Positions 25,139 through 33,040 of a stretch of 33,044 bases of DNA are shown here, piece after piece. The position numbers were made by a program, and so were the translations under genes. How positions within the stretch are numbered: position 1 is the first letter of the stretch; each line of letters begins with the position of its first letter. Location: contig JAGBXW010000010.1 in assembly GCA_017629095.1 (NCBI GenBank), forward strand, positions 1 to 33,044, given 5' to 3'. The DNA comes from Treponema sp. GTDB lineage: Bacteria; Spirochaetota; Spirochaetia; Treponematales; Treponemataceae. Below the pieces are notes generated by a model that saw nothing but the letters and a program-made list of their open reading frames with translations, was not told the origin of the DNA and did no database searches.

Positions 25139-26722
25139 CTATTGCTTTTTGCTGAAAATTCGGTAATTCATCCACGGGAACAGAGGATGCTCCTGCTCCA
25201 GCTTAGTGAGCCATTCGGTACTGATGGAATTAGCTCCCAGTGAATCATATACGGTAATAAAAGACTGAACATTTTTCTTGAATTGTTCTTCTGCATATTC
25301 AGGGAAAAGCCCCTCGCTGAGCATCTTGGGCCAATCCAAGGACTGGGCCAAAAGCACTTCACGAGCAGCCATATTCAAGGCACGAGCTTTTAAACCAGTG
25401 TCTTCTGGGAAACGATCTGCCAGCTGATTCATCCGTTGGCAAGCCTTACGAGCATACTGGAGCATCCAGTCATTCTTAGTGTCAAGGAAATTTTCCCCGT
25501 AGCCAGTTCCAGTGGCAGCTGACATAAAGGGATGAACTTGTTGTAAATCCTTCTTGGAGTCCAAGAAATCATTACATTGAGCTAGTTCAACCTCCTGACT
25601 TTCTGCTGTCAACCGAATAACCTGCTCTAGCCATTCCATTCCCTCATGCCACAACTGACCAAAATCACGGGCATAAAAGGCACAAAGAATGGAAACATCA
25701 TCAGACTCCAAAGCTTGGCTTGCCTTTTCCAGCTTTTCCTCATATTTTTTGACAAAGGCAGCAGCATCTGCTTTCACCTGAACTAAGGCCGCTTCCCTAT
25801 CATATATCTTTCCTTCATCTCCCTGACTCCAATATTTGTAGCCAGAAGGCAGACGAACTCCATTTTCGGTCAAAAAACCTTCCAATTGCTGGTCTGTAGC
25901 CTCAAAGGCAAAGTCACGGTTTTGGTCTCGATACACATCATTGTACATAAAACCACCGGAACCGATTATGCTTTCCTCAGCAGTATAGTCCTGACCGAAA
26001 ACCCACAAGCCATTGCTACAAACAGCTGGAGAAAAGATACCGTTTCTTGGGGCAGGTTCTCCAAAAAGAAGACCGTGGGAATCAAGGATGGTATAGGTAA
26101 AGCCATAACTCTTGATGATTTCTTCTAAACCAGGAGCATATCCCATGGCAGGAAGCCAAAAACCATCAGGAACCAAGCCAAAAAACTGACGATGAGAATG
26201 AAGTCCTGCTTCAATCTGGGCGTTGATGGCCTCTGGCAAGTCAATGTAGTGCGGCAGGAAGGCTGCAGTAGCGGCAGTTGCCAAAAGCTCCAAACTTCCT
26301 CGGTCAGCATAATAACGGAAGGCAGATAACAAGTCGCTTTTGTAGACGGTAACAAAGTCATCCTTACATTTTTTTACTCGATTCAGTTCGGCTTCCACCA
26401 AGGGATAGGTAGCGTCAGTTTTTTCCAAAGAATTGATTTGATTTTCACCCAACAAAATCAGCTTATCCAACCAGTTTACGTACATTTCCTGTACGGTATA
26501 GTCAGATAGCAAGGTACAAAGGGTAGGAGTCATAACAATAGCAAGCTGAAAAGGAACATGCTCTAAATCCAAGGTTTCAAACATATTCAACAAAGGAATA
26601 TAGGTGTCAGAAATTCCTGTAAAAAGGAGCTCAATTTCAGGATGAGATAGTTCTTGAATACTGGTGGGACAAAAATATCCTTGATGTGCCACTATCGTAA
26701 TAACAATTTTCTTTTTAGACAT
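25139..26722 (-). CDS. GH57-family protein with eroded catalytic motifs
   Basis: The 527-residue sequence follows the length and layout of GH57 glucan branching enzymes (such as that of Thermus thermophilus), which move alpha-1,4 glucan chains to 1,6 positions. Matching landmarks are GFWLPAMGYAPGLEEIIKSYG (about 187-207), YTILDSHGL (210-218), DFGQLWHEGMEWLEQVIRL (353-371) and AQSLDWPKMLSEG (459-471). The catalytic positions differ. The nucleophile Glu of GFWLPE is Ala192, the acid/base Asp of the YDAE-type motif is Tyr350, and the HxH of region 1 is VAH (11-13). It is therefore probably inactive as a branching enzyme and may bind glucan or act as a structural partner. TAGGAG nine bases upstream supports the start. 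It lies 12 bases after the DUF4912 gene and is cotranscribed with it. Confidence 0.85.
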   Translation of the reverse strand: MSKKKIVITIVAHQGYFCPTSIQELSHPEIELLFTGISDTYIPLLNMFETLDLEHVPFQLAIVMTPTLCTLLSDYTVQEMYVNWLDKLILLGENQINSLEKTDATYPLVEAELNRVKKCKDDFVTVYKSDLLSAFRYYADRGSLELLATAATAAFLPHYIDLPEAINAQIEAGLHSHRQFFGLVPDGFWLPAMGYAPGLEEIIKSYGFTYTILDSHGLLFGEPAPRNGIFSPAVCSNGLWVFGQDYTAEESIIGSGGFMYNDVYRDQNRDFAFEATDQQLEGFLTENGVRLPSGYKYWSQGDEGKIYDREAALVQVKADAAAFVKKYEEKLEKASQALESDDVSILCAFYARDFGQLWHEGMEWLEQVIRLTAESQEVELAQCNDFLDSKKDLQQVHPFMSAATGTGYGENFLDTKNDWMLQYARKACQRMNQLADRFPEDTGLKARALNMAAREVLLAQSLDWPKMLSEGLFPEYAEEQFKKNVQSFITVYDSLGANSISTEWLTKLEQEHPLFPWMNYRIFSKKQ

Positions 26723-26734
26723 GAACTTGAACTC

Positions 26735-27385
26735 CTAGAAAAAAGACTGACGGTGATTCATATAATGAGTTCGCAGTAACTCAGGCAAACCAGAAAGTTT
26801 TAATACTGGAGAAACTGGAGTTTCTGGCAAAGGATTTGCAATACGAGGAGAAACATAGGGCAAGGTAATCATACCTGTACTTGCCCATACCTCATAAGCC
26901 TCATCTTCCATATTCAGGACTAGGTCTACACGAACAAAGCCAAAACCAGCAGGCAACAATAGATATCTGTTTCTATCTTCAATGGTAATAGGAACATCAA
27001 AGAAATCTGCAACAGTTTCCGGTTCATCACGATGAAACATTGTTACCCGCAAACTTAAAGACTGCACCTTGTCAGACTTACGCACCAAGGCGATGTGATC
27101 TTTTTTTACGTCCCAATATGCAAAGAGCCAAACAGGATTACGTAAAACAGCAGAAATAAGTGTCTCATTGTAGGTATCGGGCAAATCAGCTGTAGTAATT
27201 TCATCAGATTCTTCCAAATCATCATCAGAGTCATCCATATCTTCAGCTGCTTCCAATAACTCACCGATAATAAATCGCCTATTTAGATTTTCTGGAATAT
27301 CTATACCTAAATCGTCTGCCAAGGCAATCAAATCTGCCGATGGCAATGTCTCTAAATAAGCCCTGCTTAGCTTTGTATCACTCAT
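26735..27385 (-). CDS. DUF4912 domain protein
   Basis: 216 residues from ATG 27385. Residues about 7-47 (SRAYLETLPSADLIALADDLG) resemble the small helical Rho-N/SAP-like fold. An acidic linker follows (about 48-70, DMDDSDDDLEESDE), then the DUF4912 domain (about 72-205) with its hallmark WLFAYWDV at 86-93. The molecular role of DUF4912 is not established. Its beta-sandwich-like sequence and frequent neighbourhood with GH57 genes suggest carbohydrate binding, which is inference. An upstream in-frame ATG at 27442 lies before the promoter and is not used. The pair DUF4912/GH57-like forms a two-gene operon downstream of lepB. Confidence 0.85.
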   Translation of the reverse strand: MSDTKLSRAYLETLPSADLIALADDLGIDIPENLNRRFIIGELLEAAEDMDDSDDDLEESDEITTADLPDTYNETLISAVLRNPVWLFAYWDVKKDHIALVRKSDKVQSLSLRVTMFHRDEPETVADFFDVPITIEDRNRYLLLPAGFGFVRVDLVLNMEDEAYEVWASTGMITLPYVSPRIANPLPETPVSPVLKLSGLPELLRTHYMNHRQSFF

Positions 27386-27395
27386 ATATCTGCCT

Positions 27396-27424
27396 ATGAT
27401 GAATAAAAATATAACTTCTGTCAA
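27396..27424 (-). promoter_or_regulatory. Predicted promoter of the DUF4912/GH57-like operon
   Basis: A perfect TTGACA (27424-27419), a 17-base spacer and CATCAT (27401-27396). The -10 ends ten bases before ATG 27385, predicting a leader of only about four bases. A small inverted repeat (TGGAG/CTCCA, 27427-27441) lies just upstream of the -35. Confidence 0.5.
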
Positions 27425-27464
27425 TATGGAGGGAATCTCCAACAGAAATTCATTTTAAGGGAAT

Positions 27465-29246
27465 CTATTGTTCCTTTCCAGTAATTCCCGGTACACCGAA
27501 ACGATTTACCGGCCAAAAACGCAACACTGTTGTACCTAAAATATCCCGTGCCCCCACAGCTTGGGGAGCAATTCTTGAATGATACAACAAAGAATAAGGG
27601 TCATAGTCTGTAAGGGCTATAATCTTTGCATCGTAGGAATGACGCATATCAAGAGAGTTGAATCGATTATCTCCCATCATGAAAAAGGAATTATGCGGAA
27701 TATATTCTGGCTGTCCTAGATCATTATTAGGGGGGAACACCGGCATATTTCGTGAATCCAGCAATGCAAAGTACCAGTGCAATGACTGAATCTGTTCCAA
27801 GGCAGCAGTACGGATAGAATCTGTACGCCAACTGGCAACAGGTTTTCCTTCAGCAGTCAGACGGGCATTTTGCACCACTAGCTGTCCAAAAGCCAGCTTT
27901 GCCATCAGATTTAACTTAAAGTTAGTGTCTTGATATAAATCTTCCCCAACAAGAACAGTGGAGTCAGTAAAACATTCTTGGGGTATTTCATCCATCCAGC
28001 TGGTCATAAAATCGGTAAACCACTGAGTTCCCCCCTGTACTGTCAACAAGCGACGGGAAAGGGTGTCACATTGGGCAAAAAAGTTTCCTTCAAATAAATC
28101 AGATGGAGACAGGATGGGAGCACCAGAGCCTGTATCTGCTCCAGAGATTTTTTGTCTGATGGAAGAAAACTCTTCCACCAACTGAAGGATTTCTTTACGA
28201 ACTGAATCATAGTGGAGGGAATTCTTGATTTTTTCACACTGAAGCATACTCTGATAAATAGCCTCTGGAACAGGAATATCCTGCACCTTTTCCAAGATCT
28301 TGTGGGGCAAGGCAGCCACATTCCACTCAGCCCACCGAGCATCTTCTTGTACCACAGTGAATTCAGGAGAATCTTTAGTACGGGAATACAAGACACCGTC
28401 CACCATCATCAGCTGTTCTCCCGGCAAACCTGTAACTCGCTTTACCAAGGGATCTGCCTTCAAATTACCTGCTTCGTCCACATTCAAGTTTACCATGGTA
28501 AAGGTAAGGGTATACACTAGCTGAGACACAAAGGTTCGTACCTCGGACTGGCGATCACGACTGTAATGGGGATTACGGAATACCACAATATCGCCACGGT
28601 CATAGGAACGGAGCTGAGGAATACCTACATTGGACAGGGGAAATCGTGGGCCAGAAGCCGTCTTGAACACCACCACCCTATCCCGCACCAAGAATTCTGG
28701 CACCATGGACTCTGAGGGTATCTCGTAAAGCTGGATAATGAAGATGTTCAACAAGGCCACAGTAAAAGCAGCCTGTACAAAGGCATCCACCCACTCAAGG
28801 ATTTCCCGTACTAACCGCTTAATGCCACTGGGCTTATTTTGGGAACGGGCCTCTTGAAACTCATTCCAGTGGGGAAAAGTATTGCCAACCCGTTTGTTTC
28901 CCAGCATCATCTGCATTCCAATAGAAAGAATGGAAGCAACAAGCCACAGCAAAACTGAAAGGATATCAAATCCATGGCTTGTTCCTGTAACTCCAGAGCG
29001 CCGGAACACAAAGGCAACCAGCAAAATGAAGGGAAGATATTGATAGAGCTTACGAACAATGGAAACCATCTTCAAATTACGTTGGCGATACAGCTGAATC
29101 CAAGCACAATAGACAAGAGCAGCAGTAAACAACAAAGAAAGAGGAAAAGCTACCACCGAAATATCTGAAGCAAAAACAAGATTTACGAAAGAAAACACAA
29201 GGCTTGAGCCAAGACTTCCATACAGGAAGATAGTTAGTAAGTTCAT
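27465..29246 (-). CDS. lepB: Signal peptidase I, enlarged
   Basis: Membrane serine protease that removes signal peptides from secreted proteins. From ATG 29246 the product has 593 residues, much longer than E. coli LepB (324). Four hydrophobic segments lie in the first 120 residues, and another at about 155-173 leads into the catalytic domain. Box B is EIPSESMVPEF with nucleophile Ser180, box C is YDRGDIVVFRNP, box D is VKRVTGLPGE with general base Lys269, and box E is MGDNRFNSLDMR near 524-535. Between boxes D and E is a non-conserved insert of roughly 220 residues (about 291-515). ATG 29246 is preferred over upstream in-frame starts, which run into hpt. TGC-TATATT ends six bases before it and there is no ribosome site, so a leaderless transcript is inferred. 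Confidence 0.94.
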   Translation of the reverse strand: MNLLTIFLYGSLGSSLVFSFVNLVFASDISVVAFPLSLLFTAALVYCAWIQLYRQRNLKMVSIVRKLYQYLPFILLVAFVFRRSGVTGTSHGFDILSVLLWLVASILSIGMQMMLGNKRVGNTFPHWNEFQEARSQNKPSGIKRLVREILEWVDAFVQAAFTVALLNIFIIQLYEIPSESMVPEFLVRDRVVVFKTASGPRFPLSNVGIPQLRSYDRGDIVVFRNPHYSRDRQSEVRTFVSQLVYTLTFTMVNLNVDEAGNLKADPLVKRVTGLPGEQLMMVDGVLYSRTKDSPEFTVVQEDARWAEWNVAALPHKILEKVQDIPVPEAIYQSMLQCEKIKNSLHYDSVRKEILQLVEEFSSIRQKISGADTGSGAPILSPSDLFEGNFFAQCDTLSRRLLTVQGGTQWFTDFMTSWMDEIPQECFTDSTVLVGEDLYQDTNFKLNLMAKLAFGQLVVQNARLTAEGKPVASWRTDSIRTAALEQIQSLHWYFALLDSRNMPVFPPNNDLGQPEYIPHNSFFMMGDNRFNSLDMRHSYDAKIIALTDYDPYSLLYHSRIAPQAVGARDILGTTVLRFWPVNRFGVPGITGKEQ

Positions 29247-29252
29247 GTCATA

Positions 29253-29285
29253 AATATAGCAAAAAAAAAACAAATATACTATAAT
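29253..29285. promoter_or_regulatory. Divergent leaderless promoter module, lepB / hpt
   Basis: Minus strand: TGC then TATATT (29258-29253), 6 bases, ATG 29246. Plus strand: TATAAT (29280-29285), 7 bases, ATG 29293. The -10 hexamers are 21 bases apart with a run of ten A between them. Spacing and much of the sequence match the module at 9001-9033 (25 of 33 positions identical by eye). Confidence 0.65.
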
Positions 29286-29292
29286 CTTTCCC

Positions 29293-29682
29293 ATGGAAAA
29301 CAGTACAAGTGAATTGATTAATCTCCAAGAAGCCTTGGAGCGACTTGATAATGATATGGGACTGTACATGATTTTGGTGGATGCTTTTTTGCAGGATACA
29401 GTTTTCCAAGCAGAAAAGATGAGGGAATTGGAAAGAGCTTTCCGTGATTCACCCAGCGGAGAATGCCTGGAAGCAGCCCAGTACATTCACCGAGTCAAAG
29501 GTGCTGCCCGTCAGTTGGGAGCAAATCCCCTAGCAGCAGAGGCACAAAAGTTGGAGGATATTTTTAGGGGTAAGGCAAAGGGGCATCTTCACGAGCCAGA
29601 TATGAATACAGAAACTTTAGTCGAAGTTGTTCTGGATTTACACCTTAAAACTGTAGAAGAATTAAAACGTCTTTCCAACTAG
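29293..29682 (+). CDS. Hpt (histidine phosphotransfer) domain protein
   Basis: Stand-alone phosphorelay protein of 129 residues that would shuttle phosphate between response-regulator receiver domains. The Hpt signature is visible in a helical protein: His66 in AAQYIHRVKGAARQLG, with Lys69 and Gly70 following as in the HxxKG motif. LAAEAQKLEDIFRGK is the next helix of the bundle. No histidine kinase or receiver gene is adjacent, so its partners are elsewhere. The start at ATG 29293 has no Shine-Dalgarno site and lies seven bases after a perfect TATAAT. It is divergent from lepB and convergent with tatD, whose stop is three bases away. Confidence 0.9.
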   Translation: MENSTSELINLQEALERLDNDMGLYMILVDAFLQDTVFQAEKMRELERAFRDSPSGECLEAAQYIHRVKGAARQLGANPLAAEAQKLEDIFRGKAKGHLHEPDMNTETLVEVVLDLHLKTVEELKRLSN

Positions 29683-29685
29683 TTT

Positions 29686-30426
29686 TTATGTATCTTTTCT
29701 TGTAAAAATCCTTTGGAAGTTTGCTTCCAAAGGATTTTTTAATGCAGCTTCTGGTATATCACGAATTTTGGCAAATTCTTGGTATACCAACCGAATATCT
29801 TGTGGCGGTGTAGCTTCTTGATTCCGTAAGGTTTGGTAGGGGGCATCAGTTTCTGTCAAAAGCCGCTCCAGTGGAAGTTCCTGCACACAGCGAATACTGT
29901 TTTTCCTTCCCCGTAACAATTCCTTTCCAAAAGAAAAATATCCTTCAATTCCCCGTTGCAATATATTCTGAGCCTCTTGGCAAGAACCAGGAAAGCCATG
30001 GAACACCACAGCAGGAAGTTTTTTCAATTCCTTGCAATACAAGAAAATCTTATCCATGGCTCTGCGACAATGAATCACAAGGGGCAATTGGTACCTTTGA
30101 GCCAGCTCCAGTTGCAAGTGCCACACCTCCCGTTGCATATCCCACATTGCAGCAAATTCTGGGGTAAAAAAATCAAATCCAGCTTCTCCCACCGCCGAAA
30201 GCCGTTGTTCCTCAGCCAATTTTTCCAACAAGGGAAAAAGAGTCACATCGGGATTTTGAGGATGAATGCCAAAAGTAGGAAAAACGTGATTCGGATATTT
30301 TTGAGACAAGGATTCTACAAATAAAAATTCCTGCTCTGTGTGGCAGGAAGAACACTGAACCACATCTGGCAAGAGCTGCCACTCCTTACAATCTGCAATA
30401 TGCATATGAGCATCAATATAGTTCAA
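29686..30426 (-). CDS. TatD family metal-dependent hydrolase (DNase-like)
   Basis: TIM-barrel metallohydrolase of the TatD family; members act as 3'-5' exonucleases on DNA or RNA. Numbering from TTG 30426, the metal and active-site residues are His7 and His9 (DAHMH), Glu81 (GEAGFD), His119 (VIHCRR), His143 (FHGFPG) and Asp194 (ETDAPYQT), with the family end NPLEANFQRIF. The product has 246 residues, slightly short but complete. The start is uncertain. TTG 30426 has GAGGG five bases upstream and gives the usual N-terminus, whereas GTG 30438 would need a leaderless start six bases after TATTAG. A strong terminator-like hairpin lies inside its last 20 codons. A Cys-rich stretch near residues 25-30 (CSSC) is unusual. 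Confidence 0.91.
   Translation of the reverse strand: MNYIDAHMHIADCKEWQLLPDVVQCSSCHTEQEFLFVESLSQKYPNHVFPTFGIHPQNPDVTLFPLLEKLAEEQRLSAVGEAGFDFFTPEFAAMWDMQREVWHLQLELAQRYQLPLVIHCRRAMDKIFLYCKELKKLPAVVFHGFPGSCQEAQNILQRGIEGYFSFGKELLRGRKNSIRCVQELPLERLLTETDAPYQTLRNQEATPPQDIRLVYQEFAKIRDIPEAALKNPLEANFQRIFTRKDT
29704..29740 (+). terminator. Terminator of hpt, embedded in the tatD coding sequence
   Basis: A perfect 16-bp stem (29704-29719 with 29724-29739) and loop TTTG; the outer five pairs are A-T, so a T-run follows the G+C-containing core on both strands. It starts 22 bases after the hpt stop and lies inside the 3' end of tatD, before that gene's stop codon. Confidence 0.88.
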
Positions 30427-30542
30427 TCTATCCCTCACAAAAAGCTAATATGATTTCTCCATCAAACCGAAGAAAATAAAAAGGTGACTTCATTTTCTTT
30501 AGTCTCCCTACAAAACATTATCCACAGTTTGGAGGATATCAC

Positions 30543-30758
30543 ATGGATTTTTACAAACTTAAAAGTTCCAACCCTACAGATTATATGACAATCATTCGTG
30601 AGATGGAAGATGGATTTGAGGTGAAAATTGTTCGTGACCGAGGTGGCTACGAAGAAGAAACCACCGACTTTCTCAGTAAAAGTCTCTTTGAAAGCTGCCT
30701 GAGAACGGGCTACATTGAGAAAATTTCTAAAAATAATAAGTTAGCAGCCAACGCTTAA
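30543..30758 (+). CDS. Unknown 71-residue protein
   Basis: I do not recognise this family. The product is small, soluble and mixed in charge, with an N-terminal MDFYKLKSSNPTDYMTIIREM and a probable beta-hairpin (GFEVKIVRDRGGYEEETTDFLS) followed by a helix (SLFESCLRTGYIEKI). There is one Cys, no signal peptide and no membrane segment. Translation is well supported by GGAGG seven bases before the ATG, the best ribosome site among single genes here. Its last 18 bases overlap the 3' end of the converging miaA, so no terminator separates them. It is preceded by about 100 bases without a clear consensus promoter. Confidence 0.75.
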   Translation: MDFYKLKSSNPTDYMTIIREMEDGFEVKIVRDRGGYEEETTDFLSKSLFESCLRTGYIEKISKNNKLAANA

Positions 30759-31706
30759 TTTTTTAACAGAATCAATTATTCCCAAAGCCTCGGAAACTCT
30801 TTGCTCTCGGCTACCTGGAGTAAGCCAATAGATTTTTATTCCCTTTCGCTCCATTCCACGGAACCAAGTTTCCTGTCGCTTTGCAAACTGACCGATGGCA
30901 ATATTCAGCTGGGAAAAGAGTTCATGCTCAGAGGGAATTATCCCCTGCAAGAACTGGGACACAAACTTATATTCCAAGCCCAATCGTTCCAATCGCCGCC
31001 ATTCAATACCAGAATCGTGGATAGACTGCACCTCTTGAATCATCCCCTCCTTGAGTCGTTGCCGTAACCGCTCCTTGATATTGCGTCGTAACTGGTCTCT
31101 GGGAAAGGTAGTACCAAAAATGATGGGATTAAATGGTGGTCGCTGTGGCATAGCGGCACTGGATGATTCACCACCATTTTTCTGGAACTCAGCAATTTCA
31201 ATAGCCCGAAGCAAACGATGGCGTTCATCTAAATCAGTGTGATTGTGCAAAGCTCCCCGAATCTCCAGCAAACGTTGGGTCAATTCCTCCATAGATTTTC
31301 CCGCCAACTCTTCCCGAAGCTTTTCGTTGGTGGGCACAGGAAGCAAATCATAGCCACGCACTAGGGCATCAAGGTACATACCTGTTCCCCCCACCACCAC
31401 AGGAAGTTTTTCTCGCTGTCTGATATCAGCAATGGCCCTGTATGCATCCCGCTGGTAATCATAGACGCTGTACTCGTAGGGAAGCTCTGTCACATCAATA
31501 AGGTGATAGGGCATCTGAAGCTGTATTCCATCTTCCTGTACCAGAGTATAATCTGCCAAATCCTTTCCACTACCAATATCAAGATAGCGATATACCTGGC
31601 GAGAATCAGCTGAAATAATTTCCCCATTGAGGGCGGTAGCAATACCCACCCCCAAGGATGTCTTTCCACAGGCAGTGGGCCCTAAAACAACAATAGAATC
31701 ATACAT
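30741..31706 (-). CDS. miaA: tRNA dimethylallyltransferase
   Basis: Adds a dimethylallyl group to A37 of tRNAs that read UNN codons, which improves codon pairing. The 321-residue product has the P-loop GPTACGKTS (residues 9-17), the catalytic ISADSRQVYRYLDIGSGK, PVVVGGTGMYLDAL and the C-terminal GLEYKFVSQFLQG and ETWFRG signatures of the family. ATG 31706 is used because it shares a base with the upstream stop (TAATG), which couples it to the methyltransferase gene; an in-frame start at 31730 lies within that gene and is not needed. Both genes act on RNA. Confidence 0.96.
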   Translation of the reverse strand: MYDSIVVLGPTACGKTSLGVGIATALNGEIISADSRQVYRYLDIGSGKDLADYTLVQEDGIQLQMPYHLIDVTELPYEYSVYDYQRDAYRAIADIRQREKLPVVVGGTGMYLDALVRGYDLLPVPTNEKLREELAGKSMEELTQRLLEIRGALHNHTDLDERHRLLRAIEIAEFQKNGGESSSAAMPQRPPFNPIIFGTTFPRDQLRRNIKERLRQRLKEGMIQEVQSIHDSGIEWRRLERLGLEYKFVSQFLQGIIPSEHELFSQLNIAIGQFAKRQETWFRGMERKGIKIYWLTPGSREQRVSEALGIIDSVKKLSVGC

Positions 31707-33040
31707 TACAGCACCCGCAACACGGCACATTTGAGATACTCACCCTTGTCATAACCCATAAGTTGGGGATGGTCTGGGGCTGCACCCCGTCGTTCCACAA
31801 TCTGCACCTTTCTATGGGCATCCTTGGCTGCATGGGCTAGCATATCGTAAAAGGTGGCAGAATCAAAGAAGTGGGAACAGGAACAGGTAATAAGGATTCC
31901 TCCTTTTACCAGCAAGCCCATGGCCCGCAAATTAATTTCCTTGTAGCCACCGTAGGCCTTTTCCACCTTGCCAGCACTTTTTGCAAAGGCTGGTGGGTCA
32001 AGAATAATCATATCAAACTGGCGTTTTTCTTCCTCATAGCTTCGCAAAAGGTCAAATACATCGCTACACACAGCAGTAATTCTGCTACCATCCTTGCAAA
32101 GCTGCTTGTTCAACTGAATATTTTCCTCCACTGTAGCCACAGCTTCTGGAGAAATATCCACGGAAATCACCGACTTTGCACCACCAGCCAGGGCATTCAA
32201 TCCAAAGGCTCCCGTATGGGTAAAGGTGTCTAGCACACGCCGCCCCTTGGCAAGGCTTGCCACCAATCGACGGTTTTCTTTTTGGTCTAGGAAATAACCT
32301 GTCTTTTGTCCCATTTCTAGGTCCACGGTTAAAAGCACCCCGTTTTCCTTAATGGTAATGCGGGGATTCCGTTCCACACCAATCCAGCCCTTTTTCTGCT
32401 GCAAGCCTTCAAGCTCACGAACGTGAACATCGCTCCGTTCATAGATTCCAAAGGGATGACACAAGGTTTCCAATGCACCGAGAATCTCCTGTCGGAAAAT
32501 TTCAGTGGTTAGGCTTAAAAACTGAATCGAAAGGAAAACACGACCTTCCACATCATAGTAGCGATCCACCACCAGTCCAGGGATTCCGTCAGATTCACCA
32601 AAAATCAGACGATAGGAATCGGCCTTGTTAAAGAATAAATACCGCAACTCCAGAGCCTGCTTTATTTTTTGCAGGAAAAATTCCTTGGTATGGTGATTGT
32701 GAATGGATGCAAGAGAAAGGGGCTCCTTTGGATTTTCTTCCAGAGACCCAAAAACTGCTTCAGGCTTTTCATGAGTTAAAAAACGAATGGCAATCTTTGA
32801 ATTGGGATTGAAAATTCCTGTTCCTAAAAAGAGGCCAGATTTGGAATAGACCTCAACGGCACTGCCCGCTTCCACCGCCTTTAATTTTTTGCAACTACCG
32901 GCACCCTCTAATGATGACTGCTGAATGGCACCTGCTTTCATGTACTTTACAAAAAGAATTTCGTTATCATACACCCAAGGAGAACCTAAAAGAATCTCCG
33001 TCTCTTCTTTTGCTTTCAGAAAAAAACGTGGAAAAATCAT
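31706..33040 (-). CDS. rlmI: RlmI-like class I SAM-dependent rRNA methyltransferase
   Basis: Related to E. coli RlmI, which makes m5C1962 in 23S rRNA; the exact target in this organism is inferred. The 444-residue product has an N-terminal PUA domain opening IFPRFFLKAKEETEILLGSPWVYDNEI (about 2-90). A central domain follows with LIFGESDGIPGLVVDRY, VERNPRITIKENG and QKTGYFLDQKENRR. The Rossmann domain has SAM motif FTHTGAFGLNAL, acidic VISVDIS, IILDPPAFAKS and the Cys motif TCSCSHF, whose Cys is the likely nucleophile. Short inserts near residues 38-55 and 95-112 make it longer than E. coli RlmI (396). The start is four bases from the window edge, so the upstream context is not visible. The gene is upstream of and overlaps miaA by one base. 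Confidence 0.92.
   Translation of the reverse strand: MIFPRFFLKAKEETEILLGSPWVYDNEILFVKYMKAGAIQQSSLEGAGSCKKLKAVEAGSAVEVYSKSGLFLGTGIFNPNSKIAIRFLTHEKPEAVFGSLEENPKEPLSLASIHNHHTKEFFLQKIKQALELRYLFFNKADSYRLIFGESDGIPGLVVDRYYDVEGRVFLSIQFLSLTTEIFRQEILGALETLCHPFGIYERSDVHVRELEGLQQKKGWIGVERNPRITIKENGVLLTVDLEMGQKTGYFLDQKENRRLVASLAKGRRVLDTFTHTGAFGLNALAGGAKSVISVDISPEAVATVEENIQLNKQLCKDGSRITAVCSDVFDLLRSYEEEKRQFDMIILDPPAFAKSAGKVEKAYGGYKEINLRAMGLLVKGGILITCSCSHFFDSATFYDMLAHAAKDAHRKVQIVERRGAAPDHPQLMGYDKGEYLKCAVLRVL

Noticed and set aside
28043..28396. 117-codon frame within the lepB insert region
   Set aside because: Same strand as lepB but another frame, Cys/Pro-rich with no family features. I considered a frameshifted gene, but the lepB frame is open throughout with all boxes in order.
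29247..29486. lepB starting at an upstream in-frame codon (29486)
   Set aside because: The added residues are antisense to hpt, show no membrane or catalytic feature and would remove the promoter geometry.
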